Source: Prevotellaceae bacterium (GTDB taxonomy: Bacteria; Bacteroidota; Bacteroidia; Bacteroidales; Bacteroidaceae). From it: 64,000 nucleotides of DNA. Positions 26,943 through 35,691 of the stretch are shown here, in pieces. The position numbers and the translations under genes were made by a program. Position 1 is the first letter of the stretch. Every line of letters starts with the position of its first letter. The DNA lies in contig QAML01000103.1 in assembly GCA_003150315.1 (NCBI GenBank), forward strand, positions 1 through 64,000. Reading direction: 5' to 3'. A model generated the notes under the pieces. It ran no database searches and was not told the origin of the DNA. It saw nothing but the letters and a program-made list of their open reading frames with translations.

Positions 26943-28348
26943 TGGAACAGAAGCTACGCATGACATGTTTCGTGGCAAACGAACACGAAGCCGTAGAGAA
27001 TACTTTCTTTGCTGTAAAGAAACTTCCCAAGAAAGTTAAGCCGGAATCAACTTCGGCACTAAAATATATAGCAAAGTATTGTGATAGCCCGATAGTTTTG
27101 TTTTCGCAGAAACCGGAGTATCTGCGTTTTTCGGAAGATTCTGCGAAACGTTTAGAAGATTTGTTCGTTTCATCCAAAGCTTTGATTGCTTATTCAGATT
27201 ATAGTGATGAACACGAAGACGGAAGTATTACTTCTCATCCATTAATAGATTATTCGTCGGGTTCGGTTAGCGATAGTTTTGAATTTGGTAAAGCTATTAT
27301 TGTTTCTGTAGATGCGATAAAGAAATTTGTATCGGAATCAAATAAATCGTATAGCTTTGCCGGTGTTTATGCTTTCCGTTTATGGGCAAGCCGCAAAGGA
27401 AAGATTTTGCATATAGCCGAGAATCTTTATACTGCGGTACAGGAAGACAAACGAAAGAGTGGGCAAAAGCAGTTTGATTATTTGAATCCGCAACTTCACC
27501 GTCGCCAAAAAGAAATGGAAGCAGCATTTACGGAATATCTTAAAGATATAAATGCTTATATTTCTCCCGCGCAGATTAAACCGGTAGACTTTTCTAAGGA
27601 CGGAGGTTTTAAGTATGAGGCTTCGGTTGTTATTCCCGTGAGAAATCGTGTGCGTACCGTGGCGGATGCAGTTAATAGTGCTCTTTCGCAGAAGGCTAAT
27701 TTTGATTTCAATGTTATTGTTGTAGATAATCATTCTACAGATGGAACAACGGAAACTTTGGAAAAATTGGCAAAAGAGAATCCGCGAGTGGTACATATAA
27801 TACCAGAACGTAAAGATTTGGGAATCGGCGGATGCTGGCAACTTGCGGCAGATGATGAACGCTGCGGAAGATTTGCGGTACAACTTGATAGCGATGATAT
27901 TTATTCCGACAATAATACTCTTAGTAAGATTGTAAGTCGTTTTCATCGTACTCATGCTGCCATGGTTATTGGCAGTTATCGTCTTGTGAATTTTGAATTG
28001 AATACGTTGCCTCCCGGAGTAATTGACCATAAAGAGTGGACCTCTGCAAACGGAAGAAACAATGCTTTGCGCATAAATGGTCTTGGCGCTCCACGTGCAT
28101 TCTATACTCCAATGCTTCGCGAAATAAGATTTCCCAATACTTCATACGGCGAAGATTATGCCTTGGGACTTGCTTTCTCTCGCGAACATTATTTGTCGAG
28201 AATTTATGACGTGCTTTATCTTTGTCGCCGTTGGGAAGATAATTCAGATGCTGCTCTATCGCAAGAGAAGATAAACAAGAACAACGCATACAAAGACAGT
28301 TTGCGTGCTGCAGAAATAGAGGCACGAAAAAAAATAAACGCAAAATGA
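26942..28348 (+). CDS. Glycosyltransferase family 2 with N-terminal extension
   Basis: 468 residues. The first 220 form a separate region resembling a degenerate GT-A fold (ALIAYSDYSDEHEDGS), followed by a canonical GT2 domain: EASVVIPVRNRVRTVADAVN, VIVVDNHSTDGTTETLEKLA, and the metal-binding DxD-type QLDSDDIYSD. No membrane helices, so it acts in the cytosol. The acceptor is unknown. The stop overlaps the DUF4922 start (ATGA), and the context of SpoIID and AmpG suggests cell-wall or storage-glycan metabolism; that is inference. Confidence 0.82.
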   Translation: MEQKLRMTCFVANEHEAVENTFFAVKKLPKKVKPESTSALKYIAKYCDSPIVLFSQKPEYLRFSEDSAKRLEDLFVSSKALIAYSDYSDEHEDGSITSHPLIDYSSGSVSDSFEFGKAIIVSVDAIKKFVSESNKSYSFAGVYAFRLWASRKGKILHIAENLYTAVQEDKRKSGQKQFDYLNPQLHRRQKEMEAAFTEYLKDINAYISPAQIKPVDFSKDGGFKYEASVVIPVRNRVRTVADAVNSALSQKANFDFNVIVVDNHSTDGTTETLEKLAKENPRVVHIIPERKDLGIGGCWQLAADDERCGRFAVQLDSDDIYSDNNTLSKIVSRFHRTHAAMVIGSYRLVNFELNTLPPGVIDHKEWTSANGRNNALRINGLGAPRAFYTPMLREIRFPNTSYGEDYALGLAFSREHYLSRIYDVLYLCRRWEDNSDAALSQEKINKNNAYKDSLRAAEIEARKKINAK

Positions 28349-29280
28349 TTGAAGAGCGGGCATTTCCTTCCATTTCTGAAGTTTCAGATTTTTTCGACAA
28401 ACAATTATCCCTTTGGGAAGAAGCGCGATTGCGTTTCGAAGGATTGAAAAAGATAGAATTGAAAGACTTGTCATCCTGCGGAATAAATATAAAGGCGCAG
28501 TTCAACCCTTCAAGAATTGTATCAACAGGAGCAAAAGTAGATAAGAAAACAATAGCAAAGCGTGCATGCTTCCTGTGTGAAAAGAATCGTCCCGAGCAGC
28601 AGATAAAATTGACTGCATTCGGAGGGAAATTTCAGGTATTGGTCAATCCTTTTCCTATACTTAAAGGACATCTTACAATTCCTGCAACTGCACATACCAT
28701 GCAAAGCATAAAAGGATGCTATGGTAATTTGTGTGAAATAGCCAATGCTCTTTCGGGATATGTTGTGTTTTATAATGGTCCGAAATGTGGAGCTTCTGCT
28801 CCTGACCATTTGCATTTTCAAGCAGGAAAAAGAGGCGATATGCCCATTGAAAAGTATTGGAAGTCTTACGAGTCCACTCTTCAACCGGTGTTTACCGATT
28901 CTTTGTTCAAATTGAAAGGATACGCTTGTCCTGCTCTCGTCATTGTTGCCCGTAATATAGAGAAAAGTGTTTCCGTGTTTGATAAATTATATGCAAGACT
29001 ACAGCAAAACGGGGAAGAAGAGTTCCCCATAAATGTTCTTGCATGGAAAGAAGGCGATAACATAGTAACTGTAATTTTCCTTCGCAAGAAACATCGCCCT
29101 GATTGTTATTTTGCGGAGGAAGAAGAGCAAATGATAATCAGCCCGGGTTCTGTGGATATGGGCGGACTTATTATTACCGCGCGAGAAAAGGATTTCAAAA
29201 ACATAACTCAGCAAAAAGCGTTTGATATTCTGAAAGAAGTTTCTTTGACAGAAGAGGAAATAGACGAAATACTTAAGTAA
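28345..29280 (+). CDS. DUF4922 protein, HIT-like nucleotidyltransferase/phosphorylase fold
   Basis: 311 residues. A zinc-type CxxC (CFLC, about 75-78) and the HIT-superfamily motif GASAPDHLHFQAG (His155, His157, Gln159) resemble GDP-galactose phosphorylases and ATP adenylyltransferases, so a nucleotidyl-transfer or phosphorolysis reaction is likely. The exact substrate is not known to me. It lies between a GT2 enzyme (4-base overlap) and a SpoIID protein (starting at the next base after the stop). The arrangement suggests that sugar-nucleotide turnover and wall remodelling are co-expressed. Confidence 0.8.
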   Translation: MIEERAFPSISEVSDFFDKQLSLWEEARLRFEGLKKIELKDLSSCGINIKAQFNPSRIVSTGAKVDKKTIAKRACFLCEKNRPEQQIKLTAFGGKFQVLVNPFPILKGHLTIPATAHTMQSIKGCYGNLCEIANALSGYVVFYNGPKCGASAPDHLHFQAGKRGDMPIEKYWKSYESTLQPVFTDSLFKLKGYACPALVIVARNIEKSVSVFDKLYARLQQNGEEEFPINVLAWKEGDNIVTVIFLRKKHRPDCYFAEEEEQMIISPGSVDMGGLIITAREKDFKNITQQKAFDILKEVSLTEEEIDEILK

Positions 29281-30603
29281 ATGAATACTTCGCGAAGCAA
29301 TGTGGCTGTTGGAATAATGAGTGGGAAAGAGATTTCTTTCGTACTCAATGGTGATTATGCTTTCAACGGTTCCATATTCAAAGGACAAAACTCCGCCACT
29401 ATTAGTAAAGGAAAGGTTTTATTCAATGGCGAGGAATACGAAGAAATATATTTTTCTCCTGTTGATGCTTCTTCTACCTTTACATTGAAAGATGTAACGA
29501 TAGGCAAGAAATTTCATTGGGAGCGTAAGGAAGATGAAACCTTTTCAGGTTCTTTGAAAGTAATCGCAGATGGGGATTCGCTCGACGCAATAAACGTTGT
29601 TGATGTTGAAGTATATCTTCGAAGCGTCATTTCAAGTGAAATGAGTTGCAATGCTCCGTTGGAATATCTCAAAACTCAGGCTGTGGTTTCAAGAAGTTGG
29701 CTTATGCGCATTTTACAGTCGCGCAAGTCCGAGAATATTTCCATGTCTACCGAAGAAAACAATATAATAAACGGTATACACAGACATTTGAAATGGTATG
29801 AAAACGATGCTCACAAACATTTTGACGTTTGCGCCGACGATCATTGCCAACGTTACGAAGGACTTTCGCATGCTGCCAATCCCATGGCGGAAAAAGCCGT
29901 GGAGGAAACTTGCGGCGAGGTGCTTTTTTCGGGTAATGAGATTTGCGATGCAAGGTTTTCAAAAAGCTGTGGGGGAGTTTCCGAATTGTTTTCGAGTTGT
30001 TGGAATGATGAGGACAAATCTTATTTGCAGCCGATACGCGATTCTGCCTGCCACTCTCTACCTGATTTGACAAACGAAGCAAATGCCGAAAAGTGGATAC
30101 GTTCTGCGCCTGAAAGTTTTTGCAATAGCAATGATGACAAGGTACTTTCACAGGTACTCAACGATTATGATTTGGAAACAAAGGACTTTTATCGTTGGAA
30201 AGTTGTGTACAAGGCAACGGAATTGTCTGCACTCGTAAAGAAAAATACCGGCATAGATTTCGGTAGCATAAAGAATCTTGTTCCGTTGCGCCGTGGAGCA
30301 AGCGGCAGAATAATAGAATTGCTGATAGAGGGCACGAAAAAGCAAATGATAATAGGCAAGGAACTCGAAATCCGCAGAGTGTTAAGCAACAGCCACCTTA
30401 AAAGTTCTGCTTTTGTCGTAGATTGTTTTGATGCTGACAGCGAAGGAGTTCCCGCACGTATAGAAATTGTCGGTGCGGGGTGGGGACACGGCGTGGGACT
30501 TTGCCAAATTGGTGCGGCGGTAATGTCTTCGGAAGGTTATGATTATCGCAAAATTCTTTTCCACTATTTCAAAAACTCAAAAATAAAGAACATATATGTG
30601 TGA
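29281..30603 (+). CDS. SpoIID/LytB domain protein (amidase-enhancer-like)
   Basis: 440 residues. The SpoIID domain covers most of it: VVDVEVYLRSVISSEMSCNAP (with the catalytic Glu of the SEM motif), LKTQAVVSRSWLM, and the C-terminal AGWGHGVGLCQIGA. SpoIID enzymes are lytic transglycosylases for denuded glycan strands. No classical signal peptide is visible from the ATG at 29281 (MNTSRSNVAVGIMSGKE), unusual for a wall enzyme: it may work in the cytosol on imported fragments, or the start may be misjudged. The AmpG-like gene overlaps its end by 8 bases. Confidence 0.85.
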   Translation: MNTSRSNVAVGIMSGKEISFVLNGDYAFNGSIFKGQNSATISKGKVLFNGEEYEEIYFSPVDASSTFTLKDVTIGKKFHWERKEDETFSGSLKVIADGDSLDAINVVDVEVYLRSVISSEMSCNAPLEYLKTQAVVSRSWLMRILQSRKSENISMSTEENNIINGIHRHLKWYENDAHKHFDVCADDHCQRYEGLSHAANPMAEKAVEETCGEVLFSGNEICDARFSKSCGGVSELFSSCWNDEDKSYLQPIRDSACHSLPDLTNEANAEKWIRSAPESFCNSNDDKVLSQVLNDYDLETKDFYRWKVVYKATELSALVKKNTGIDFGSIKNLVPLRRGASGRIIELLIEGTKKQMIIGKELEIRRVLSNSHLKSSAFVVDCFDADSEGVPARIEIVGAGWGHGVGLCQIGAAVMSSEGYDYRKILFHYFKNSKIKNIYV

Positions 30604-31924
30604 AAAAATGAACTCTGGTTCGGGGCAGATAAGGAAAGTCTCGCCGTGGGCGTGGATTCCTACATTGTATTTTGCAGAAGGAATTCCTTATGTTATAGTT
30701 ATGACGCTTGCGTTGGTGATGTTCAAAAATCTTGGAGTGAACAACGGCGACGCTGCTCTCTATACAAGTTGGCTGTATTTGCCGTGGGTAATAAAACCCT
30801 TTTGGAGTCCTCTCGTAGATTTGGTAAAAACAAAGCGTTGGTGGATATGGTCAATGCAGTTACTCATTGGCGCGGGACTTGCCGGCGTTGCTTTCACTCT
30901 GAGTGTTAACCTTCACATACAGATTATCCTTGCATTCTTCTGGCTCGTAGCTTTCGGAAGTGCCACACACGACATTGCCGCAGACGGATTCTATATGATT
31001 GCACTCACGAGCCATGAGCAAAGCCTTTTTGTGGGTATTCGTTCCACCTTTTACCGCATAGCCACAATATTCGGAAGCGGGTTGCTTCTCGGGCTTGCAG
31101 GATTATTGGAACTCTATACCCGCAGTGTGTCAATGGGTTGGAGCATAATGTTCTACATAACGGCAGGTTTGTTCATTATGATATTCCTTTATCATAAATT
31201 CATACTTCCGCGTCCCGCCGATGACAAGAAAGTTTCTGCCGATGGCGATGTTACTTTTGCCTCAAGTATAAAGAATTTTCTAAAAACTTTCGCTACATTC
31301 TTTACAAAAAAAGCAGCCGTCATATCCATACTCTTTATGTTGCTTTACAGACTGCCCGAAGCATTGCTTGCAAAGGTTTGTCCGTTGTTTTTACTCGACA
31401 AAACCTCTGCCGGAGGAATGGGCTTGACAACGGCACAGCTTGGTTTTGTACAAGGAACCGTTGGAGTGATAGGATTGACCATCGGAGGAATTCTCGGGGG
31501 CGTTGCCGCTGCACGCGGAGGCTTGAAAAAATGGCTTTGGCCCATGGTTGCCGCAATTTCAATCCCTGATTCCGTTTACATATACATGAGTTATGCCGAA
31601 AATGTCAGTTTCCCTGTAATCAATGCTCTGATTTTCCTGGAACAATTCGGCTATGGATTCGGATTCACTGCGTATATGCTTTTCCTCATATACTATTCAC
31701 GCGGCGAAAGCAAGACTGCACATTATGCCATTTGTACCGCATTCATGGCTTTGAGCATGATGATTCCCGGATTGTTTGCCGGTTATCTGCAAATGCAGCT
31801 TGGCTATAAGATGTTCTTTGTTGTTGCCATGCTCTTGTGTCTCGTAACGGTGGCTGTTTCCGCTTTCATAAAAGTAGATTCCGAGTTTGGCAAAAAAGAT
31901 TCGGACGAAAGCAAGAATGATTAA
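30596..31924 (+). CDS. AmpG-like MFS muropeptide permease
   Basis: 442 residues, twelve predicted helices of the major facilitator superfamily. PTLYFAEGIPYVIVMTLALV and LVAFGSATHDIAADGFYMIAL are AmpG signatures (AmpG imports anhydro-muropeptides for recycling). The start may be 30596 or the ATG at 30608. It is the last gene of the folD - GT2 - DUF4922 - SpoIID run. Together with the downstream kinase-RapZ and MurU-like genes it suggests import and reuse of peptidoglycan sugars. AmpD, NagZ and LdcA are not in the window. Confidence 0.87.
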   Translation: MCEKMNSGSGQIRKVSPWAWIPTLYFAEGIPYVIVMTLALVMFKNLGVNNGDAALYTSWLYLPWVIKPFWSPLVDLVKTKRWWIWSMQLLIGAGLAGVAFTLSVNLHIQIILAFFWLVAFGSATHDIAADGFYMIALTSHEQSLFVGIRSTFYRIATIFGSGLLLGLAGLLELYTRSVSMGWSIMFYITAGLFIMIFLYHKFILPRPADDKKVSADGDVTFASSIKNFLKTFATFFTKKAAVISILFMLLYRLPEALLAKVCPLFLLDKTSAGGMGLTTAQLGFVQGTVGVIGLTIGGILGGVAAARGGLKKWLWPMVAAISIPDSVYIYMSYAENVSFPVINALIFLEQFGYGFGFTAYMLFLIYYSRGESKTAHYAICTAFMALSMMIPGLFAGYLQMQLGYKMFFVVAMLLCLVTVAVSAFIKVDSEFGKKDSDESKND

Positions 31925-32015
31925 ACTCCGGCGGTGCATATATGCAAAAATAATGCAGTAATGAAAGGATTATTTTTCACAGAAAGGTAAGGAGAAAAAG
32001 CCGTTTCCTTGCACG

Positions 32016-32085
32016 AAAAAAAACATAAGGCACTTTGTAAAAAATACGAGCCATATATTTCGAAATATATGGCTTGTATTTTTTT
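32016..32085. repeat. Modular palindromic element, copy 6 (three boxes)
   Basis: Shortened copy with TAAGGC, CGAGCC and GGCTTG. Its first half is identical to copy 3; the change is the clean loss of one inverted box. It lies between convergent genes. The rest of 31925-32231 holds only a weak hairpin (GAGGTTGC / GCAACCTC at 32205-32224) near the end of trpB. Confidence 0.88.
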
Positions 32086-32231
32086 GCCATTACGAATGCT
32101 TGATGCACAGTAACTTACCAAAAGTGTTTTTTAGGCATTGAAAACATGCTCTTAAACCGCTGTATGCAAATGAAATTATGTGTATTTATGCATTGCATGG
32201 CATCGAGGTTGCATTGGCAACCTCAATGTTA

Positions 32232-33605
32232 TTACAATCCCTGGTTCAAAGGTTTCACTTCCTCGAGATTATGTTCGAGTTCTTGCTCCGAGGGCGAATA
32301 GTTCTGTATGTCGCCGGCAATGTAGCGGTCGTATGCCGCCATGTCAATGAGACCGTGTCCTGAAAGATTGAACAGCAAAACTTTTTTCTTGCCTTCAAGT
32401 TTGCATTTTTCAGCTTCTTGTATTGTGGCTGCTATGGCATGGCACGATTCAGGTGCGGGAATGATTCCTTCCGTGCGCGCAAACAGTAGTCCGGCTTTGA
32501 AAGAATCGTTTTGTTTTATATCTACTCCGTGCAAATAGCCATCCTTCAAAAGTTGCGAAATTATGACACCTGCACCGTGATAACGCAATCCGCCTGCGTG
32601 AATGTTTGCCGGTTGAAAATTGTGTCCTATTGTGTACATCGGGAGTAGGGGCGTATATCCGCTTTCGTCTCCGAAGTCATATTCGAATTTGCCTCGTGTG
32701 AGTTTCGGACATGCTTCCGGTTCGGCTGCAATGAATTCTGTGGTCTTGCCTTCGAGAATGTTGTGGCGCATGAACGGGAAAGCAATTCCGCTGAAATTGG
32801 AACCTCCACCGAAGCAAGCAATGATTTTGTCTGGATATTCCCCCGCCATTTCCATTTGCTTCTCTGCCTCGAGACCGATAACGGTTTGGTGAAGAGAAAC
32901 ATGATTGAGCACAGAACCGAGACAGTATTTGCAGTTTGGCGTGTTTATAGCCAGTTCTATGGCTTCGGAAATTGCTGTTCCGAGAGAACCGTTGCAGTTG
33001 GGATCAACCGTGAGAATATCTTTACCGGCACGAGTACTCATGGAAGGACTCGGCGTTACCTGTGCACCGAAAGTTTGCATCATGCTGCGGCGGTAAGGCT
33101 TCTGCTCAAAACTGATTTTTACCATATAAACGGCAAGTTCAAGTCCGAACTGACGGCAGGCATACGACAAAGCCGTTCCCCATTGTCCGGCTCCTGTTTC
33201 GGTGGTTACGTTTGTAACACCTTCGTTTTTGCAGTACCAAGCCTGGGCAAGAGCGGAATTAAGTTTGTGAGAGCCAACGGGACTTACGCTTTCGTTCTTG
33301 AAATATATGTGTGCAGGCGTATCAAGAGCCTTTTCGAGAGCGTAAGCTCTTACAAGCGGTGTGCATCTGTAGTTTTTGTATTGCTCTCTAACCTCATCGG
33401 GAATGGGAATCCACGCATTCGTTTGGTCAAGTTCCTGTTGTGAACAAGCCTTTGTGAAGATAGGGTATAAGTCTTCGGGAGCCAGTTTCTCGTGTGTCTT
33501 TGGATTGAGAAAAGGCATCGGCTTTGTTTTCATGTCAGCCTGAATATTATACCATTGGGTAGGTATTTCAGATTCCGGCAACAAAAATTTTTTCGTATCA
33601 GTCAT
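32232..33605 (-). CDS. trpB: Tryptophan synthase beta chain (TrpB2 type)
   Basis: 457 residues from the ATG at 33605 (MTDTKKFLLPESEIPTQWYN). PLP enzyme condensing indole with serine. The length and N-terminal extension mark the TrpB2 subgroup, which often acts without TrpA. The PLP lysine lies in SPVGSHKLNSALAQAWYC, TTETGAGQWGTALSYACR is the dimer and substrate loop, and CFGGGSNFSGIAFPF binds the cofactor phosphate. It is alone, not in a trp operon, so an indole-salvage role is plausible. A TATATTTG box lies on the same strand at 33643-33650. Confidence 0.93.
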   Translation of the reverse strand: MTDTKKFLLPESEIPTQWYNIQADMKTKPMPFLNPKTHEKLAPEDLYPIFTKACSQQELDQTNAWIPIPDEVREQYKNYRCTPLVRAYALEKALDTPAHIYFKNESVSPVGSHKLNSALAQAWYCKNEGVTNVTTETGAGQWGTALSYACRQFGLELAVYMVKISFEQKPYRRSMMQTFGAQVTPSPSMSTRAGKDILTVDPNCNGSLGTAISEAIELAINTPNCKYCLGSVLNHVSLHQTVIGLEAEKQMEMAGEYPDKIIACFGGGSNFSGIAFPFMRHNILEGKTTEFIAAEPEACPKLTRGKFEYDFGDESGYTPLLPMYTIGHNFQPANIHAGGLRYHGAGVIISQLLKDGYLHGVDIKQNDSFKAGLLFARTEGIIPAPESCHAIAATIQEAEKCKLEGKKKVLLFNLSGHGLIDMAAYDRYIAGDIQNYSPSEQELEHNLEEVKPLNQGL

Positions 33606-33642
33606 ATTTTTGTAATTAATGAATATGTCAATTAAACAAAAG

Positions 33643-33650
33643 CAAATATA
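33643..33650 (-). promoter_or_regulatory. -7 box for trpB
   Basis: TATATTTG on the minus strand, 38 bases before the ATG at 33605; no clear -33 element. Confidence 0.45.
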
Positions 33651-33815
33651 ACGATTATAATTTGTTTTGTGGGGAATACGCAGCAAAATTATGGTTTTTA
33701 GACGCAGAACTAATACATGAATGCCGCCTTTTTGATTTTGTTTGGGGCGGATGTTCTTAGATTTTCATATTTTTGCAGAATGGTTTGCAGAAGAATATTC
33801 TGAAACATAAAACAG

Positions 33816-34466
33816 ATGGACAAGATAGAATTTCATAACGTATGTCCCGACATATTCAAGCTTCGTGAAGATTTGGCGGACAGTGATATTTGGCGCAAGG
33901 AAAAGGTTTGCTTCGCTCGCGGCAAACGCTATCTTATAGAATGTGCTTCGGGTACCGGCAAATCCTCGTTTTGCAGTTATCTTGTGGGAATGCGTAATGA
34001 CTTTTCGGGGAAAATACTTTTTGACGAGCGTGATTCGGGCGAACTTTCAATGAAAGAATGGAACACATTGCGCAAAAGCGGAATAAGTTTAATGTTCCAA
34101 GAGCTGCGAATGTTCCCAGAACTTACGGCGTATGAGAACGTGGAAATACGCAATGTGCTTGCACATACAAAAACAAAGAAAACAATAAGCGAATGGTTTG
34201 AACGTCTCGGACTCGGAGGGCGTATGGATTCTATGCTCGGCTTAATGAGTTTCGGGCAACAGCAACGTGTTGCGCTTATGCGGGCACTTGTCGGAAAATT
34301 CGACTTTCTTCTTCTTGACGAACCCACAAGTCATCTTGACGATGTGAATTCAGAAGCAATGGCAAAGCTTATAAATGAAGAAGCCGAGAGAAATAATGCA
34401 GGCGTTATAGTAACCAGTATAGGCAGACATATGAATATGGACTACGATAAAGTATATGCGCTATGA
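33816..34466 (+). CDS. ABC transporter ATP-binding protein (FtsE/LolD-like)
   Basis: 216 residues. Walker A is degenerate but functional-looking (ASGTGKSS, Ala for the first Gly), the Q-loop is MFQELRMFPELTAYENV, the signature is MSFGQQQRVAL instead of LSGGQ, Walker B is DFLLLDEPTSHLDD and the switch His lies in TSIGRH. Its stop overlaps the permease ATG (ATGA), forming a two-gene type VII (MacB/FtsX-like) ABC system. The substrate is not deducible; a mechanotransmission role in wall or lipoprotein handling is typical for this class. Confidence 0.85.
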   Translation: MDKIEFHNVCPDIFKLREDLADSDIWRKEKVCFARGKRYLIECASGTGKSSFCSYLVGMRNDFSGKILFDERDSGELSMKEWNTLRKSGISLMFQELRMFPELTAYENVEIRNVLAHTKTKKTISEWFERLGLGGRMDSMLGLMSFGQQQRVALMRALVGKFDFLLLDEPTSHLDDVNSEAMAKLINEEAERNNAGVIVTSIGRHMNMDYDKVYAL

Positions 34467-35671
34467 ATTTAGTGAATAAACTTTTGAAGCGACATATAAG
34501 TTTTCCGCAATTTGTGGGATATTTTGCGGCGAATCTCTTTGGAATGGCAATAGTTCTGCTTGCCGTTCAGTTTTATTTTGATGTTTCGCCTATGTTTAAT
34601 AGCGAAGACAGTATTCTGAAGAACCAATACCTTGTAATATCAAAGCATATTGGTGCTGCAGGGACTATGTCGGGAAGTACAAATACTTTTACAGAAGCGG
34701 AAATAAGAAATATCAGCTCGCAAACGTTTGCCAAAAGTGTAGGAACATTTCATTCTTCCCAATACAAAGTTACTGCTGCGATGAGCGTGGGAGGAGGTAA
34801 TGCCGTTACTACGGATTTGTTTTTTGACGCAGTGCCTGATGAATTTGTTGATGTGTCAAAAGAAGCGTGGCAATACTCGGAGGGATGCGAAAGTGTGCCT
34901 ATAATAATGCCGCGTTCTTATCTTACGCTTTATAATTTCGGTTTTGCGCAAAGCAGAGGACTTCCTAAAATATCGGAAGGACTTGCCGGTATGATAGATG
35001 TTAGGATAATTGTAAACTCTGCGGGAAAGCATGAAACTTTTCACGGGAAAGTTGTAGGATTCAGCGGACGCATTAATTCTATTCTCGTACCTCTTTCTTT
35101 TATGAATTGGAGTAACAAACAATTTGCTCCCGATGGTGATGATACTCCTTCCCGTTTAATTATAGAAACAGACAATCCTGCTGCTCCGGAAATATCAAAG
35201 TTTATGGATGAAAACGGTTATGATATTGCCGACGGGCAGCTTGATGCAGGAAGAATGACGTATTTCTTGCGTGTTGTTACAGGAATTGTTTTTTCTGTAG
35301 GACTTCTTATAAGCATTCTTTCTTTCTATATTCTTATGTTGAGTGTTTATTTGCTTGTGGAAAAGAATTCGGACAAGATAGAAAACCTTTTGCTTATCGG
35401 GTATTCTCCTTCAAGAGCTTCCAAGCCTTATTTGAAACTAACGGCAGCGGTTAATGCTTTGGTTTTATTGTTTGCTCTTGTCGGCGTGTACTTTGTAAGA
35501 AACTATTATATCGGTCTCATTGCTGTTGCTTACCCGCAAATAGGTTCGGGTTTTCTTGTTCAGGCTGTTCTAATGGGAGCAGTACTGTATATTGTGGTAT
35601 CCGTGCTTAGTTTCATGGCAATCCGTAATAAAATATTCTCAATATGGACAAAACGCAGAGAGAGGCGTTGA
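34463..35671 (+). CDS. FtsX/MacB-type ABC permease
   Basis: 402 residues with the type VII layout: one N-terminal helix (VGYFAANLFGMAIVLLAVQF, about 17-36), a periplasmic domain of about 220 residues, and three C-terminal helices (near 270-298, 323-348 and 362-388). The cytoplasmic coupling loop carries EKNSDKIENLLLIGYSP. It is coupled to the ATPase upstream and followed after 20 bases by the kinase-RapZ gene, so the three may share a transcript and a wall-related function. Confidence 0.84.
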   Translation: MNLVNKLLKRHISFPQFVGYFAANLFGMAIVLLAVQFYFDVSPMFNSEDSILKNQYLVISKHIGAAGTMSGSTNTFTEAEIRNISSQTFAKSVGTFHSSQYKVTAAMSVGGGNAVTTDLFFDAVPDEFVDVSKEAWQYSEGCESVPIIMPRSYLTLYNFGFAQSRGLPKISEGLAGMIDVRIIVNSAGKHETFHGKVVGFSGRINSILVPLSFMNWSNKQFAPDGDDTPSRLIIETDNPAAPEISKFMDENGYDIADGQLDAGRMTYFLRVVTGIVFSVGLLISILSFYILMLSVYLLVEKNSDKIENLLLIGYSPSRASKPYLKLTAAVNALVLLFALVGVYFVRNYYIGLIAVAYPQIGSGFLVQAVLMGAVLYIVVSVLSFMAIRNKIFSIWTKRRERR

Positions 35672-35691
35672 CAATAAAATCAGTTTTGTAG

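Noticed and set aside
32205..32224. Hairpin GAGGTTGC / GCAACCTC as a trpB terminator
   Set aside because: Only eight base pairs and no T-run on the trpB strand; too weak to list as a terminator.
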